Notes: generated by a model not told the origin, from the sequence alone. 64,000 bases of DNA from Pelosinus sp. UFO1 (GCF_000725345.1 NZ_CP008852.1:2261693-2325692), one strand, 5' to 3'. Positions 7,230 through 16,266 are shown, counted from the first letter of the stretch. A program made the numbers and translations.

Positions 7230-7264
7230 CACCGTCTTACCTTCGCGGTAAGGCGGTGTTTTTT
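7230..7264 (+). terminator. Intrinsic terminator
   Basis: CACCGTCTTACC pairs with GGTAAGGCGGTG around TTCGC, then T6. Confidence 0.8.
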
Positions 7265-7329
7265 ATATTAGTCACATAATCTTTGTAAGCTACATAAAAT
7301 GTAATTATATATATTTAGGAGGATATAAT

Positions 7330-7419
7330 ATGTTAGTTTTATATGGATTAATAGGTACTGGGATTGTTGCTATGTGTTTACTCGTTGTCATGTTCTTTCG
7401 ATTGCCACAAAAATTTTAA
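7330..7419 (+). CDS. 29-residue membrane peptide
   Basis: TAGGAGGATATAAT before ATG is an excellent ribosome site for MLVLYGLIGTGIVAMCLLVV and an FFRLPQKF tail: one membrane helix and a basic end. No family recognised; such peptides often act as subunits or regulators of membrane complexes. Confidence 0.5.
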   Translation: MLVLYGLIGTGIVAMCLLVVMFFRLPQKF

Positions 7420-7805
7420 CACCTTGCTCTTTATTGAGTAGATGGTCGCTTTTATCATTCAGTGGATTTACTAACGAAATCTAAAAATAAATACGAACAC
7501 TATTCTTAATTACGAAAATTGCTTTTTAACATAAAAATAACAAAAACGCTACAATTATTTGACCTATTTAATGTATGATAATCTTAAGGACAATTCATGG
7601 AGATGTAAATACTTCTCCCTTTTTGATTCTCCCCATGCCTTTCTCAGCTAAAAGAACCAGCGACTCAATGTTGCTGGTTCTTTTAGCGTCGACCTTTGCT
7701 ACTTGGATTTCTATTGGTAGAATCTGCTTGTTCCATGTTACTTGATTTTTACCAATCTCGACTCTATAATCATAGCAAACATATGTTTGTTCCAGGAGTA
7801 GGGAT
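7420..7805. other. Gene-poor stretch with a long perfect hairpin
   Basis: No gene seen. At 7647-7687 GCTAAAAGAACCAGC is repeated in perfect inverted order (15-bp arms, 11-nt loop), ending in TTTTAGC; it may act as a terminator in both directions although no gene ends close by. Confidence 0.5.
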
Positions 7806-8045
7806 ATGAGTAACTATAAAGTATTCGTAGAAGTAACAGCAAGACATGATTTACAAGGGAATATCCGTCCGCTATCAATAAAATGGGAAGATGGGCGGGT
7901 CTTTGAAGTTGATCGTCTTCTAGATGTTCGCCAAGCTGCATCATTAAAAGCTGGTGGTATGGGAATGCGCTATACTTGCAGGATATGTAATAAGCGGATG
8001 TATTTGTTTTGCGATCAGGGCAAATGGTTCATGGAACGAAAATAG
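7806..8045 (+). CDS. Conserved hypothetical protein (79 aa)
   Basis: MSNYKVFVEVTARHD, then SIKWEDGRVFEVDRLLDVRQ, AGGMGMRYTCRICNK and a KWFMERK end. The pattern (beta-rich, 'WEDGR.FEVDR..D.R.A.SLKAGG.G.RYTC') recurs in many clostridial and Negativicutes genomes as a hypothetical protein. Two cysteines sit in TCRIC. Function unknown. Terminator directly after the stop. Confidence 0.65.
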   Translation: MSNYKVFVEVTARHDLQGNIRPLSIKWEDGRVFEVDRLLDVRQAASLKAGGMGMRYTCRICNKRMYLFCDQGKWFMERK

Positions 8046-8077
8046 GAAAACTCCCTAAACTTATAGGGAGTTTTTTT
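8046..8077 (+). terminator. Intrinsic terminator
   Basis: AAAACTCCCTA pairs with TAGGGAGTTTT, then T residues, immediately after the stop codon. Confidence 0.8.
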
Positions 8078-8163
8078 ATGCTGACTTTTTAGATTTACGA
8101 GGCGTTTTCTTTTTGCTTGTGGATGCAATACTTGCTTGAAGTGCCGACATTAAGAGTGTATTG
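8076..8163 (-). pseudogene. Lysine-rich C-terminal gene fragment, possibly Ku
   Basis: On the minus strand a short open frame reads LLMSALQASIASTSKKKTPR then a lysine-rich end and stop. The pattern 'MxALxASI' plus a basic tail resembles the C-terminus of bacterial Ku. A stop codon lies immediately upstream in frame, so only the tail survives. Identification is tentative. Confidence 0.25.
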
Positions 8164-8311
8164 AATCACGGGGAGTAGCGCTAGTAAATATTTCAAGAGT
8201 CGTCTACCAAATTATACAATAATTAGCAGGAGTTCTTTGTTTATTCTGGAATATATAACCAAAATACTCTCCTGTGTTTATGATTTTACTGAAGGGAAAT
8301 GGTGATAGCAA

Positions 8312-9568
8312 ATGAGTATGATTAGATTACTTACTGAGCATGAAATAGCTGATTTTGTCAACATAGCATTTAATGCGTACCCTAAAGTATTTGATCCTTG
8401 TGAAGAGAATAGAAGGAAAATTATCAAAAAGTTCACTGGCATCCAAACTTCAAATCCATCACAAAACTTTTATGGCCTATATCGTGATGAACAAATGTTA
8501 GGTGGAATGCAACTTCATAATTTTATTATGAAGCTTTTATCCATTAAAATCCCTGTGGGCGGTGTAGGAACAGTAGCTGTAGATTTTTTACATAAGAAAG
8601 AAAACGTATGCAAAGAACTAATAGCCTATTTTTTAAACCATTATCGGGATAACGGATATGGTATGGTTGCCTTATACCCTTTTCGCCCCGATTTTTATAA
8701 AAAAATGGGTTTTGGTTATGGTCCAAAAATGAATCGCTATAAAACAAAACCTACCTTTTTGTCTGCGGAAAGCGCGGATAGGCAGGAGATGTTCTATCTA
8801 AGTAGAGAGGGTATTAATGACATGGTGGAATGCCATAATCGTTTGGCGGATGCAACACATGGCATGATTGAAAAGACTGCTATTATGTTTGAAAAAATAT
8901 TTGATGATCCAGAAAACAGAGTAGTTGGTTATAAGCAAGATGGTAAGCTACGTGCTTATTGTGTATATCGTTTTGTGAGCGATGATGATAAGCGGTTTTT
9001 GATCTATGACATGTATATTGATGAAATCATATATGAAAATGCACAAACACTAAAAATTCTACTGGCTTTCCTGCGTAGTCAAGCTGATCAAGTGAGAGAT
9101 ATCATCATCGATACCCATGATGAATATTTTCATTATCTACTCAGCGATCCTCGCAATGGTTCAAGTAATTTTCTAGGCACATTATCCCATGAAAGTAATC
9201 TTCAAGGATTGGGTATCATGTACCGGGTGGTTAATGTGACAAAGATATTTGAAAGCTTATGCAACCATAACTTCGGCGGACAAAACTGTAAAATGAAATT
9301 GTCGATTAGCGATGACTTTCTAGCCAGCAATAATACTAGTATAACCATTCAATTTCAGGAAGGAATTGCTGAAATTAAAGAGAGTGAGGACTACGAGGTG
9401 GAAGCATCTTTTAATATTTCCGAGTTTTCTTCATTGATAATGGGGACAATTAATTTTAATACACTACATCGCTATGGACTGGCTAAAATATCTAACAAAG
9501 GATATATAGGGATTATCAATAAAATATTTATGACGGATCAAAAACCAAAATGTACTGTGAGATTTTAA
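8312..9568 (+). CDS. Eis-like GNAT N-acetyltransferase
   Basis: A 418-residue protein with the Eis-family architecture: an N-terminal GNAT fold (LLTEHEIADFVNIAFNAYPK, VGGVGTVAVD acetyl-CoA strand, FYKKMGFGYG), a second GNAT-like half, and a C-terminal sterol-carrier-like domain from about residue 305. Relatives acetylate amines, including aminoglycosides in some species; the substrate here is unknown. Starts at ATG 8312 after AAATGGTGATAGC. Followed by decayed sequence with no terminator seen. Confidence 0.8.
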   Translation: MSMIRLLTEHEIADFVNIAFNAYPKVFDPCEENRRKIIKKFTGIQTSNPSQNFYGLYRDEQMLGGMQLHNFIMKLLSIKIPVGGVGTVAVDFLHKKENVCKELIAYFLNHYRDNGYGMVALYPFRPDFYKKMGFGYGPKMNRYKTKPTFLSAESADRQEMFYLSREGINDMVECHNRLADATHGMIEKTAIMFEKIFDDPENRVVGYKQDGKLRAYCVYRFVSDDDKRFLIYDMYIDEIIYENAQTLKILLAFLRSQADQVRDIIIDTHDEYFHYLLSDPRNGSSNFLGTLSHESNLQGLGIMYRVVNVTKIFESLCNHNFGGQNCKMKLSISDDFLASNNTSITIQFQEGIAEIKESEDYEVEASFNISEFSSLIMGTINFNTLHRYGLAKISNKGYIGIINKIFMTDQKPKCTVRF

Positions 9569-9932
9569 TATAGTAGCCACTACTAATTCACATCAAGATT
9601 TTAAGCATAAGTGTGAGATAGTTGTTTGCACGACATATTCTGATGACAGAGATGCACCGGAAGTAAATATTCACATCAAGTTCGTTTTTCCCCAGATAGT
9701 TACATGCACGGACAAGCGTGTAGTTTCTGACTTAGGTGAGATAAGGTTTGAGTGCAAAATTAATCAGGATCTAGAAATGACGGCTGGTAACACCCCCAAT
9801 GAAAGAATTAGATGGGCTCGCATACAAAAGTGTTGGCTAATTAAGACAGTTGCTGCTAAGGTTGGAATTAGTCCAGAATATTTAAGTGTTATAGAAAGAA
9901 GAGCTGTTGGTATGACGGAGATTAAACTTTAG
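9561..9932 (+). pseudogene. Truncated gene ending in an XRE-type helix-turn-helix
   Basis: A frame without start codon is open from 9561; its only ATG is at 9777. The 3' part reads ERIRWARIQKCWLIKTVAAK, VGISPEYLSVIERRAVG, a Cro/C1-type helix-turn-helix half. It ends at the junction with the decayed recombinase (9922), where the rest of the domain is missing. Probably a regulator gene truncated at both ends. Confidence 0.5.
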
Positions 9933-10799
9933 GCAAGTTGGCCGTTGAGTTTGAGCGTACGAGCTGCTTAATAATATTTCGCTTAGTTTCATATGTAATT
10001 TGACCTGTCAGTTTTTCTTTTAAATCACCTAAAAGCATAATAGCGTCTTTCTTACGATTAACTTCATCAGTAGTCGTAAGGAGGGCGTTTTTTAATTCTT
10101 TCTGCCGGTTCTCGAGAGCCGATCGCTCAAAGGCAATTTTAGAGAGCTGCTCTTCCACATCTTTACTAGTTATAAGTTGCTTCCTATATAAATCGAGGAT
10201 AGATTGCTTTTCTGTATCCTTTTGAGAGAGGGAGGAATTAATTAACAGTAATTCTTGTTCTGTAGAAAAATTACTTTTTTCTTCATCTGGTGTAAGCTCA
10301 ATTAATAATTCCACCAAGCCATTTACCATTGCGGGCAGCGCGGTTGGCGCCATGCCAAAGTCGATCTAGAATATTACTACGTTCAAGATCGGCAACACCG
10401 GCAAGGATCGTGAGAAGAAATCTGCCAGAGGGATCCCCAGTATCAAAAGGCTCTGTCATTGACTTGATTTTTATGCCATATTGCTCCAAAGTGTGAACAC
10501 CATTTAATATAATCCTGGCACTTCGCCCAAAGCGATCAAGACGATAAAAGAGGAGAGTATCAATTTTTTTCCTTTGCATCTTGGAGCATTAGTGAAGCTC
10601 CCGGACGAGCATCAAAAGGGAGGGTTCCAGAAACACCATCGTCTTTATAAATCCTAACGATGTTTAGTTGATGAAGATCACAGTATTTTGTTGCAAATTC
10701 TATTTGGTTTCCAATTGTACCTTTGTCGGCTTGATCGTCAGTACTGACTGATCAAACACGAATAAAGATGGCAATAGTCATATTGTCACTAGTCCGCAT
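9922..10799 (-). pseudogene. Decayed large serine recombinase
   Basis: Reading the minus strand from ATG at 10799: MRTSDNMTIAIFIRV then a TGA; the frame goes on with STDDQADKGTIGNQIEF and IYKDDGVSGTLPFDARPG, then shifts near 10570 to TLLFYRLDRFGRSARIILNG and GDPSGRFLLTILAGVADLER. The central recombinase and zinc-ribbon parts are deleted, and the C-terminal coiled coil remains (QLSKIAFERSALENRQKEL). The catalytic serine region is intact but followed by the stop. It is unrelated in detail to the intact recombinase at 50190. It lies about 500 bp before the spoVA2mob-type operon, so it could be the scar of a mobile element that brought it in; inference. Confidence 0.75.
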
Positions 10800-11213
10800 A
10801 AAGATCACCCTCTTTTCAAATATCTAGATTTTTATACTCTAAAAAAATATCATAAGTACATATGTTCGGTTAGATGATTAAAGAAAAAAGCGGATGCACC
10901 GCCTTGTGTATATAATATCATTCTAAAAGCTTAAGCGGAATCCGCTTAAGTTTAAATATTTATATCAGTATATGAGTTTAGGCTACTTTCTACTGAAGAA
11001 ACAACTTTATTCCATTGCAAAAACCTTGGATGGTAGGTGTCCACCTGGATGGTAGCTCTTCTAGAAAAGTTTGGCTTGGGTTAGATTTTCATATTATATC
11101 TTTTGGTGGAGTAAGATAAATAGGGATTAGCCAATAGGTGGACATAAAAAGGACTGAGGAACGCTAGCGCGGCCGCCAAGGACAGCATCCAAAAACTGTA
11201 ATATTTAGGCTAT
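10800..11213. other. Intergenic stretch before the spoVA operon
   Basis: No gene recognised. A perfect palindrome CTTAAGCGGA-A-TCCGCTTAAG spans 10930-10950. Traces of coding sequence are too short to name. GCGGCCGC occurs at about 11169, unusual in this AT-rich context. Confidence 0.4.
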
Positions 11214-11241
11214 GAATAATTCGGGATAATTTTCCATGAAA
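11214..11241 (+). promoter_or_regulatory. Candidate forespore (sigma-G/F) promoter
   Basis: GAATA (11214-11218) and CATGAAA (11235-11241), 16 bp apart, resemble the sigma-G/F elements GHATR and CATNNTA. SpoVA-type operons are sigma-G dependent in Bacillus. Match is partial; weak support. Confidence 0.3.
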
Positions 11242-11311
11242 TTAAAATATCTTTACTGAATTAAACTTGAGAATATAAGTAATAATAGCAGGGAAGATGG
11301 AGGTAATAGAT

Positions 11312-11518
11312 ATGACAGTTGCTTCTCAAATAAAAAAAACCTTAGCTACTCTAAAAGGTAATCAAGGTACATTAAGACTATATGCGCTACAGACGAGGGA
11401 CGAAGAAAGCAAATTAGTTTACAATGAAACGTTGAAAGCTACAGAGCAAATTATCAACGATCTTGAGGAGAGAATGAAAGTTTTGGAATATCAAGAGCCA
11501 CAATATAAAGGAAATTAG
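11312..11518 (+). CDS. DUF1657 protein, first gene of spoVA2mob-type operon
   Basis: A 68-residue helical protein: MTVASQIKKTLATLKGNQGT, YALQTRDEESKLVYNETLK and the family's C-terminal YQEPQYK. The start at 11312 is fixed by GGAGGTAATAGAT. In Bacillaceae spores the transferable spoVA2mob operon begins with such a gene ('1Duf'), followed by a DUF421 gene and spoVAC-D-E, exactly the order seen here. Likely made in the forespore. Molecular role unknown. Confidence 0.8.
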   Translation: MTVASQIKKTLATLKGNQGTLRLYALQTRDEESKLVYNETLKATEQIINDLEERMKVLEYQEPQYKGN

Positions 11519-11532
11519 TCAGGAGATTGAAA

Positions 11533-12393
11533 ATGCAAGCATGGATACAGATATTACTGAGTTCAGTTTCATTATTCTTTTTGATGTTTATTTTGATCAG
11601 ATTAATGGGAAAAAGGAATATTGTCCGAATGACGCCTTTTAGATTTGTAAGCTACATTGTAGCTGCAGTAATTGCTGCTGTAATGTCCTTAAATTTAATT
11701 GAAAATCTTACTTTTGGATTTATTGCTCTTAGTGTTTGGGTATTATTTCCCATAGCATTAGATTATTTATCTCTAAAAAGTAAGTGGATCCATGGCATGG
11801 TCAACGGAAAAGAAACTGTTTTAATTAAACATGGAAAGATCATGGAAGAAAACCTCCTACAAACAAGATTAACAGCAGAGGAACTACTACGAGAACTTCG
11901 CTCTAAAAATGCTTTCAATTTAGCAGATGTAGAATTTGCTGTAATGGAAGATACTGGAGACATAAATGCATTTATGAAATCCCATAAAAAGCCTGTATCT
12001 TCCTACGATTTAGGAATAAAATTAGCACCTCTTACGGAACCACAGACAGTTATACTAGATGGCAATATGCTAAACGAATCACTATCTTCTCTAGGCTTTA
12101 ATAGGGAATGGCTAGAGATCCAATTGGAAGCCATAGGGGTATCCATAGACAATGTTTTTATCGGACAAGTGGATTCTTCGGGTGATTTATATTTGGATTT
12201 ATTTGACGACTCTATACAAAAACCGCAGCCTAAAGTTAAGGAAATGCTATATGCAAACTTTGAAAAGAGTCAGGCTGACCTCATGACCTTTGCGCTAGAA
12301 ACAAAAAATGAAGTCGCTCGAAAGATGTATTCGGAGCATGCTAAAAAATTAGAACAGCTTATGAAAAAACTCAAGCCGTATTTATTGCGATAG
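11533..12393 (+). CDS. DUF421 membrane protein with DUF1657-like tail (2Duf-type)
   Basis: A 286-residue protein: three membrane helices in the first 85 residues with the DUF421 signature RLMGKRNIVRMTPFRFV, a cytosolic DUF421 body, and a C-terminal helical region (SQADLMTFALETKNEVARKM) that resembles DUF1657. This two-domain arrangement matches the '2Duf' protein of spoVA2mob operons, which in Bacillus raises spore wet-heat resistance. ATG at 11533 has AGGAG at 7-nt spacing, 14 bases after the DUF1657 stop, so the two are cotranscribed. Confidence 0.82.
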   Translation: MQAWIQILLSSVSLFFLMFILIRLMGKRNIVRMTPFRFVSYIVAAVIAAVMSLNLIENLTFGFIALSVWVLFPIALDYLSLKSKWIHGMVNGKETVLIKHGKIMEENLLQTRLTAEELLRELRSKNAFNLADVEFAVMEDTGDINAFMKSHKKPVSSYDLGIKLAPLTEPQTVILDGNMLNESLSSLGFNREWLEIQLEAIGVSIDNVFIGQVDSSGDLYLDLFDDSIQKPQPKVKEMLYANFEKSQADLMTFALETKNEVARKMYSEHAKKLEQLMKKLKPYLLR

Positions 12394-12405
12394 AGGTGGA
12401 TTGTA

Positions 12406-12885
12406 TTGTCAAGTATCAAAAGAAAGAATCTAACTCCGGTGCAGCAGCAATATCAAGACTTTGCTCGCGCAAGGGAACCCCAGCGTCCCATACTAGCAAA
12501 TTGCGTACGAGCTTTTATTGGCGGAGGAATTATCTGTACAATAGGTCAGGGAATACAGTGGTTTTTTATTAATTATTTCAATTTTGATGAAAAGACAGCT
12601 GGTGATCCCACCGTTGCGGTTTTAATTATGATTTCAGTGTTACTTACAAGCTTTGGAGTATATGATCATATTGCTCAATGGGCTGGTGCGGGAAGCTCGG
12701 TTCCAGTTACAGGATTTGCAAATACTATCACTTCAGCTTCTCTTGATCATAAAAGTGAGGGGTTTGTATTAGGTGTTGGAGGCAATATGTTTAAAATCGC
12801 AGGACCAGTCATTGTTTTTGGCGTCTTTTCTGCTTTTATTGTTGCTATTATAAGTGTAATAATTACGTCGTTAGGTGGAATGTAA
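12406..12885 (+). CDS. spoVAC: Stage V sporulation protein AC
   Basis: A 159-residue inner-membrane protein of the spore, part of the channel that moves dipicolinic acid into the forespore and releases it at germination. The N-terminus (LTPVQQQYQDFARAREPQRP) and the helix IGGGIICTIGQGIQ, then VYDHIAQWAGAGSSVPVTGF, are typical of SpoVAC. It starts at TTG after AGAGGTGGATTGTA, and its stop abuts the spoVAD start (TAAATG). Confidence 0.9.
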   Translation: MSSIKRKNLTPVQQQYQDFARAREPQRPILANCVRAFIGGGIICTIGQGIQWFFINYFNFDEKTAGDPTVAVLIMISVLLTSFGVYDHIAQWAGAGSSVPVTGFANTITSASLDHKSEGFVLGVGGNMFKIAGPVIVFGVFSAFIVAIISVIITSLGGM

Positions 12886-13887
12886 ATGTTGCAAGGTTAT
12901 CAAACATGGGTTTTTCAATCTAAACCAGTAATTATTGGTTCTGCGGCTATAGGTGGACCTTTTGAGGCACAAGGCAACCTAGCAAAGGATTTTGACATGC
13001 TTCATGGTGATATATGGCTTGGACAAGACAGTTATGAACAAGCAGAAAAAAAACTTTTGGAACAAGCTTGTGAAACTGCAATTAAAAAATCAGGACTCAA
13101 GAAAGAGGATATTCAGTTCTTTCTCAGCGGTGATCTAATTAATCAGATTATGCCTAGCAGCTTTACTGCACGTACACTTGCTGTTCCTTACTTGGGAATT
13201 TATGGAGCATGCTCTAGTTCTATGGAAGGTCTTTCTTTAGCATCTCTTATTATTGATAGTGGTTTCGCACAGAATGCACTTATTGGTACATCTAGCCATA
13301 ACGCAGCTAGTGAAAAACAATACCGCTATCCTACCGAATATGGCGCGCAAAAGCCACCTACTGCACAGTGGACTGTGACGGGAGCAGGCGCTGCAGTTAT
13401 TGCGATGCAAGGTGAAGGACCGCGTATCGTAGCTTCTACTATTGGACGTGTAATAGACATGGGGTTGTCTGACCCCTTTAACATGGGGGCGGCTATGGCT
13501 CCTGCTGCAGTTGACACTATTGAAGCCCACTTTAGGGATTTAAACATATCCCCATTACAATATGACCTCATTGCTACTGGAGACTTAGGCAGGGTAGGTC
13601 ACCCAATTGCTGGAGATTTGCTTAAGCAGCATGGACTTGATATCCCTGTAGAAAGATTGACTGACTGCGGTATTTTGATGTATAAGGAAAACCAACCAGT
13701 TTTAGCAGGAGGCAGTGGTTGCGCCTGCGTTGCTACAACAACCTTTGGACATCTTTTAAATCGTATGCGAAAAGGAGAACTGAATCGAATTCTGGTTATA
13801 GGCACGGGCGCTTTATTATCACCCATGTCCTACCAGCAAAAGGAATCTATACCGTGCATTGCCCATGCAGTATCCATAGAAATGTAA
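12886..13887 (+). CDS. spoVAD: Stage V sporulation protein AD
   Basis: A 333-residue cytosolic-facing component of the spore SpoVA channel with a thiolase-like fold; the Bacillus protein binds dipicolinic acid. Recognisable by WVFQSKPVIIGSAAIGGPFE, YLGIYGACSSSMEGLSLA and GGSGCACVATTTFG. Length is normal. The ATG follows the spoVAC stop without a gap, and 16 bases separate it from spoVAE, so translation is coupled. Confidence 0.92.
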   Translation: MLQGYQTWVFQSKPVIIGSAAIGGPFEAQGNLAKDFDMLHGDIWLGQDSYEQAEKKLLEQACETAIKKSGLKKEDIQFFLSGDLINQIMPSSFTARTLAVPYLGIYGACSSSMEGLSLASLIIDSGFAQNALIGTSSHNAASEKQYRYPTEYGAQKPPTAQWTVTGAGAAVIAMQGEGPRIVASTIGRVIDMGLSDPFNMGAAMAPAAVDTIEAHFRDLNISPLQYDLIATGDLGRVGHPIAGDLLKQHGLDIPVERLTDCGILMYKENQPVLAGGSGCACVATTTFGHLLNRMRKGELNRILVIGTGALLSPMSYQQKESIPCIAHAVSIEM

Positions 13888-13903
13888 AACAGGAGGCAGA
13901 GGT

Positions 13904-14257
13904 TTGGAAAAATTTATTTTGGCTTTTATCGTTGGTGGGGCTATATGTGTGATTGGGCAGCTCCTCATGGACGGGCTGAAACTAACTCCTGCACATACAA
14001 TGGTCACATTAGTAGTGTCTGGAGCTGTTTTAGGAGGATTTGGTCTATATGATGATTTAGTAAAATTTGCTGGAGCTGGAGCATCCGTTCCGATAAGTAG
14101 CTTTGGCAACCAATTAGTAAAAGGCGCTCTCCAAGAGGCACAAAAGACTGGTATTATCGGTGTATTGACAGGTATTTTTAAAATCACCAGTTCAGGTATT
14201 TCAGCAGCGATTATATTCGGATTTCTGTCAGCTTTACTATGTAAACCAAAAGGATAA
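13904..14257 (+). CDS. spoVAE: Stage V sporulation protein AE (SpoVAEb)
   Basis: A 117-residue membrane protein with the SpoVAE motifs GGAICVIGQLLMD, GGFGLYDDLVKFAGAGASVP and a glycine-rich last helix. It resembles SpoVAC in design, as expected of the family, and completes the AC-AD-AE set. TTG start behind AGGAGGCAGAGG. Part of the spore dipicolinate channel. Confidence 0.9.
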   Translation: MEKFILAFIVGGAICVIGQLLMDGLKLTPAHTMVTLVVSGAVLGGFGLYDDLVKFAGAGASVPISSFGNQLVKGALQEAQKTGIIGVLTGIFKITSSGISAAIIFGFLSALLCKPKG

Positions 14258-14284
14258 AAATTCTTCTAAAAGGAGGTGAAAGAA

Positions 14285-14485
14285 ATGACGGTAGGTACTC
14301 AAATAACTAAGGCCATTGCAACTGTTCAATCTGCTGCATCCAGCATGAAGACATTCTCCATGGAAACTCAGGATCAGCAAGCAAAACAAACCTTTGAGCA
14401 ATTAGCAACAACCCTTGATAATGCTATTGAAACATTAAAGGAAAGACAAAAATACATTGAAAATCAAGAACCTCAATACAAATAG
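14285..14485 (+). CDS. DUF1657 protein, last gene of spoVA operon
   Basis: A 66-residue protein: MTVGTQITKAIATVQSAASS, FSMETQDQQAKQTFEQLATT and a NQEPQYK end, the closest match to the DUF1657 consensus in this window. AAAGGAGGTGAAAGAA places the start at 14285. The terminator at 14514 closes the operon. Bracketing of the spoVA genes by two DUF1657 genes is typical of spoVA2mob clusters. Confidence 0.8.
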   Translation: MTVGTQITKAIATVQSAASSMKTFSMETQDQQAKQTFEQLATTLDNAIETLKERQKYIENQEPQYK

Positions 14486-14513
14486 CAAGTTTTTAATACT
14501 AAAGCTCATCTTA

Positions 14514-14549
14514 AATAAAAGCTGAAGAAATCAATCAGCTTTTATTTTT
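14514..14549 (+). terminator. Terminator of the spoVA operon
   Basis: AATAAAAGCTGA pairs with TCAGCTTTTATT around a 9-nt loop, then T5. Confidence 0.8.
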
Positions 14550-14673
14550 ATGTAATTTGCTATTTATATTAATTAACCATTTAGAACATGGGGACGGTTA
14601 ACAATTTATCATAAGATACAACCTATTCGCTAGCGGAATTAAGGTTCTAAGCGGAATCATATATCTATTGTGT

Positions 14674-15165
14674 TTATTTTTGATATTTTATTTGTAATCC
14701 TAAATATAAGCCCGCTAAAAATATAGTGAATATCGCTACAATATGAATAACAAACCAAAACCAATGTCCAAATCTAAAAGCATCTGTATTTAATGGTTTC
14801 CGTAGATGTGGCGGTATAATTTTGCCACCGATCCACTCCATAAGTATAAAGAAAATCCACCACGTAGTATATGAGCCCCAAAAGTCCCATTCGAAATCAT
14901 AGCGTATTAGGTTTGTCATATTCTTTAATACGGTTTCAAGAAACATTCCAGTATTCACTATTACCCCGTAGAAAGCGATCTTGTATGCCCAATTTACTGG
15001 ACTATATCTCACGCCTAATATCACATAATAAGAAAATGCTGCTAGAATTGCGATTAATGGAATTTTAGTAATAGGTAGAAAGATATAGGGAAAGGAATAG
15101 AACCCTACTTCAACAAAGAGATAACAGATCATATTACCTATTAATCCCGTAAGTAGATATAGCAA
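14674..15165 (-). CDS. Membrane protein, CBO0543-like
   Basis: About 163 residues with four or five membrane helices and conserved-looking loops DFWGSYTTWWIFF and IGGKIIPPHLRKP, a pattern found in the CBO0543 family of spore formers. Function unknown. The frame is open further upstream to about 15201 (residues ILRIDWKRYG) without an ATG, and a stop precedes it, so the TTG start at 15165 is a guess and the N-terminus may be lost. Confidence 0.55.
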   Translation of the reverse strand: MLYLLTGLIGNMICYLFVEVGFYSFPYIFLPITKIPLIAILAAFSYYVILGVRYSPVNWAYKIAFYGVIVNTGMFLETVLKNMTNLIRYDFEWDFWGSYTTWWIFFILMEWIGGKIIPPHLRKPLNTDAFRFGHWFWFVIHIVAIFTIFLAGLYLGLQIKYQK

Positions 15166-15224
15166 ACCATATCGTTTCCAATCTATTCGTAGAATGAAAT
15201 ATCAATTCAGTCAGTCGTATAACC

Positions 15225-15266
15225 AAAGAGAGGTCAACGGACAAAAATCCGCTGACCTCTCTTTTT
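15225..15266. repeat. Repeat A hairpin (terminator-like), copy 1
   Basis: AAAGAGAGGTCAACGGA pairs with TCCGCTGACCTCTCTTT around CAAAAA, then T. The same hairpin, with variations, occurs at 17010, 25285, 25696 and 37543. Sits between two convergent-looking ends and can terminate either strand. Confidence 0.8.
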
Positions 15267-15315
15267 AATCAGATAAGCAATGAACGGTTATTCTAGATCC
15301 TAGAAGTTTCTACAG

Positions 15316-16266
15316 TCAGAGTATAATATCTGAAGAAGTATTAATAACATGAGCGATTGCGGTTTCAGCTCGCTCTGCAACAGATATCTGGTTAAGTATA
15401 AACGGATCATGATTTCGCAAATCGCCAAAATCTAGCCCTGTTAAATTCTCGATGTTAGTGATGGCTACCTGATAAGTTTTATAACTCCCGAATGCAAACT
15501 CAAAGTCCATAATAAGGCTTTTTTGGGTTTGCAAATAGGCTGTTGCTGACAGATTACCATCATCTTTAACCATAACAACTATTTTCCAAAACTCGGCGGG
15601 AATTTTAATTCCACGATATAGCATATCTTCCGTGCGGAAGACTGGGCCAGTAAACACGCTCACCTTAAGATCAAAAGCATCAGCGTTTTTCAAAATATAC
15701 TCCTCTAAGTCTAGCCACGTTTTTTGATTTAAAGCCTTATGCTGCGGAGAGCAATTCGTGAAATGAAAAGTGTCTTTATTTGCTTTTTGTGCAAGTTCTC
15801 CCCATACTGGATCAAGTCTACGTACAAGATGCCCTCGGTCAAAATCATTGTTGTCATACAATTCAGGACCACATTGATATATGCGGTCAAGTCGAGGATC
15901 AAAGTACCACTTTTCTGCGTTGCGCTGAAGATCAACGAGTTGTTCTCCATTAATATTAACCGCCGTATAAAACGCTAAGCGGCGCGATTTGCTCATTACA
16001 ATAGAAAAATGGGTATAATCTAACACTGTATTACCAGTAGTTAACGGGGCAATATCCTGTGCCAGATCAGATCGTAATTTAGGGAGAGGTACTGCATAAT
16101 TGTTGCCAAGAAAGTTAGCGTCATAACCAGTTAAGCTTTCGTACCATTCATTATCTAGATGGCCGATCATTATCTGACTAGATCCAGTGTGCGGTAACTC
16201 TGATCCGGTGAAGATACTATCAAGGTTCTTATTTTTAGGACAATCATGATATGAGATGATTGACAA
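15316..16266 (-). CDS. DNA/RNA non-specific endonuclease
   Basis: A 316-residue His-Me-finger nuclease. The signature DRGHLVRR lies at residues 143-150 (catalytic His146), and NCSPQHKALNQKTW at about 170 supplies the metal-binding Asn. The last third contains the family's strand FWKIVVMV. No signal peptide is evident, so it is either cytoplasmic or exported by another route. TTG start behind AGGAGGACTAGCCA. Located beside decayed toxin genes, it could be an effector-type nuclease, but no immunity gene is adjacent. Confidence 0.8.
   Translation of the reverse strand: MSIISYHDCPKNKNLDSIFTGSELPHTGSSQIMIGHLDNEWYESLTGYDANFLGNNYAVPLPKLRSDLAQDIAPLTTGNTVLDYTHFSIVMSKSRRLAFYTAVNINGEQLVDLQRNAEKWYFDPRLDRIYQCGPELYDNNDFDRGHLVRRLDPVWGELAQKANKDTFHFTNCSPQHKALNQKTWLDLEEYILKNADAFDLKVSVFTGPVFRTEDMLYRGIKIPAEFWKIVVMVKDDGNLSATAYLQTQKSLIMDFEFAFGSYKTYQVAITNIENLTGLDFGDLRNHDPFILNQISVAERAETAIAHVINTSSDIIL

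Noticed and set aside
13237-13571. Two minus-strand ORFs inside spoVAD
   Set aside because: Shadows of a strongly conserved plus-strand gene.
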